Below, piece by piece: positions 63,569 to 64,000 of a stretch of 64,000 nt of DNA. Each line of letters starts with the position of its first letter. Positions within the stretch are counted from its first letter, which is position 1. The position numbers were made by a program, and so were the translations under genes. Location of the stretch: NCBI RefSeq assembly GCF_039555335.1, contig NC_092635.1, positions 52,891,755 through 52,955,754 of the forward strand. The letters are read 5' to 3'. The notes under the pieces were generated by a model, which saw only the letters and a program-made list of their open reading frames with translations, ran no database searches and was not told where the DNA came from. The DNA is from Amphiura filiformis (taxonomy: Eukaryota > Echinodermata > Ophiuroidea > Amphilepidida > Amphiuridae).

Positions 63569-63650
63569 CCATGGTAGGTATTATATCTATAATAATACCT
63601 ACCATGGTTAAACATAGCCCATGGTAGGTCTATAATACCTACCATGCATA
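63569..63650. repeat. Cluster of CCATGGTAGG palindromes
   Basis: ACCATGGTAGGTATTAT and ATAATACCTACCATGGT form a ~39-bp hairpin, followed by a second, shorter CCATGGTAGGTC/TACCTACCATG pair. Confidence 0.8.
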
Positions 63651-63689
63651 GCCTACAATATAATAGGCCTATACTATTTTGCGCCAATG

Positions 63690-64000
63690 TGCGACCCGCT
63701 TCCAAAATGGCCGGGATTTTATACCACCATCCGGTTTTTGTGCCAAAGAGAAAATGGTTCCATACCAGCCGCGGATCCAGAGACCAAAAAATACGGGGTC
63801 GCAAAATAGGGATGAGATTGGTAGAGGGTGATGAACCATATGGCCGCGAAGCGGTCATCGCGTCGCGCCTGCGCGACGCAGGGGGGTGTCTGAGGGGGAT
63901 GTGCCCCCCTCAGAAGTGAGAAACTTTTGCAAAATGAAGACCTAATTGAAGCCATTTTGCGGACCATTTTTACACTATTATTGTGTAAAATTTGAATTTG
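63690..64000. repeat. Edge of a GC-rich dispersed repeat
   Basis: Contains GGCCGCGAAGCGGTCATCGC, GCGCCTGCGCGACGC and GGGGGGTGTCTGAGGGGGAT-like words typical of the 'gcgaagcg' repeats seen inside the hAT-like elements here. The end lies outside the window. Short reading frames are not supported. Confidence 0.5.

Overview
The window looks like a slice of an echinoderm genome, most probably a brittle star close to Amphiura. This is inference. The base is AT-rich DNA with many miniature DNA transposons, the 'taggcctat' and 'gcgaagcgc' words common in echinoderm repeats are frequent, there is an intron-rich host gene with metazoan splice sites, and above all there is a cluster of Renilla-type luciferase-like genes, a family known from Amphiura and also from non-luminous echinoderms.

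Layout. 1-12,345: a satellite field built from a ~45-bp stem-loop monomer used as ~90-bp dimers, with orientation flips, a segmental duplication of ~7.58 kb offset and a second tandem duplication of ~1.04 kb; two transposon copies and a duplicated ~600-bp non-satellite block lie inside. 12,345-21,924: no recognisable protein gene; two hAT/foldback miniature elements and two candidate promoter/leader-exon regions (about 15,740-15,994 and 18,890-19,200). 21,925-35,426 (+): an interferon regulatory factor gene of the IRF1/2 type, nine visible coding exons, with five DNA-binding tryptophans at the exact IRF spacing and a C-terminal half holding SUMO-type lysine motifs. The second coding exon runs without a splice donor into a CTTT/CATT microsatellite, so part of the DNA-binding domain is missing from this sequence. 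Its introns carry several miniature transposons. 35,427-43,700: no gene; foldback elements, a pair of ~563-bp inverted repeats, a 51-bp perfect hairpin and a ~128-bp tandem repeat carrying DR1 nuclear-receptor motifs.

43,740-62,853 (all on -): the luciferase-like cluster. Three intact, intronless alpha/beta-hydrolase genes (45,000-46,043; 47,926-48,972; 61,810-62,853) encode proteins of 347, 348 and 347 residues with the complete Renilla luciferase/haloalkane dehalogenase active-site set (HGN, nucleophile Asp in HDWG, catalytic Glu, catalytic His). A fourth copy at 43,740-44,672 is a decayed pseudogene interrupted by two miniature transposons. Between the second and third genes lies a ~95-bp minisatellite (49,560-57,690) into which a near full-length APE-RT LINE was inserted; that LINE was hit by a TA-target DNA transposon, and that in turn by a TTAA-target foldback element. 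62,854-64,000: repeats only.

Two themes stand out: local amplification of a luciferase-like enzyme family, and repeated nesting of palindromic, hairpin-forming DNA elements whose target-site duplications can be read directly, giving a relative insertion order.
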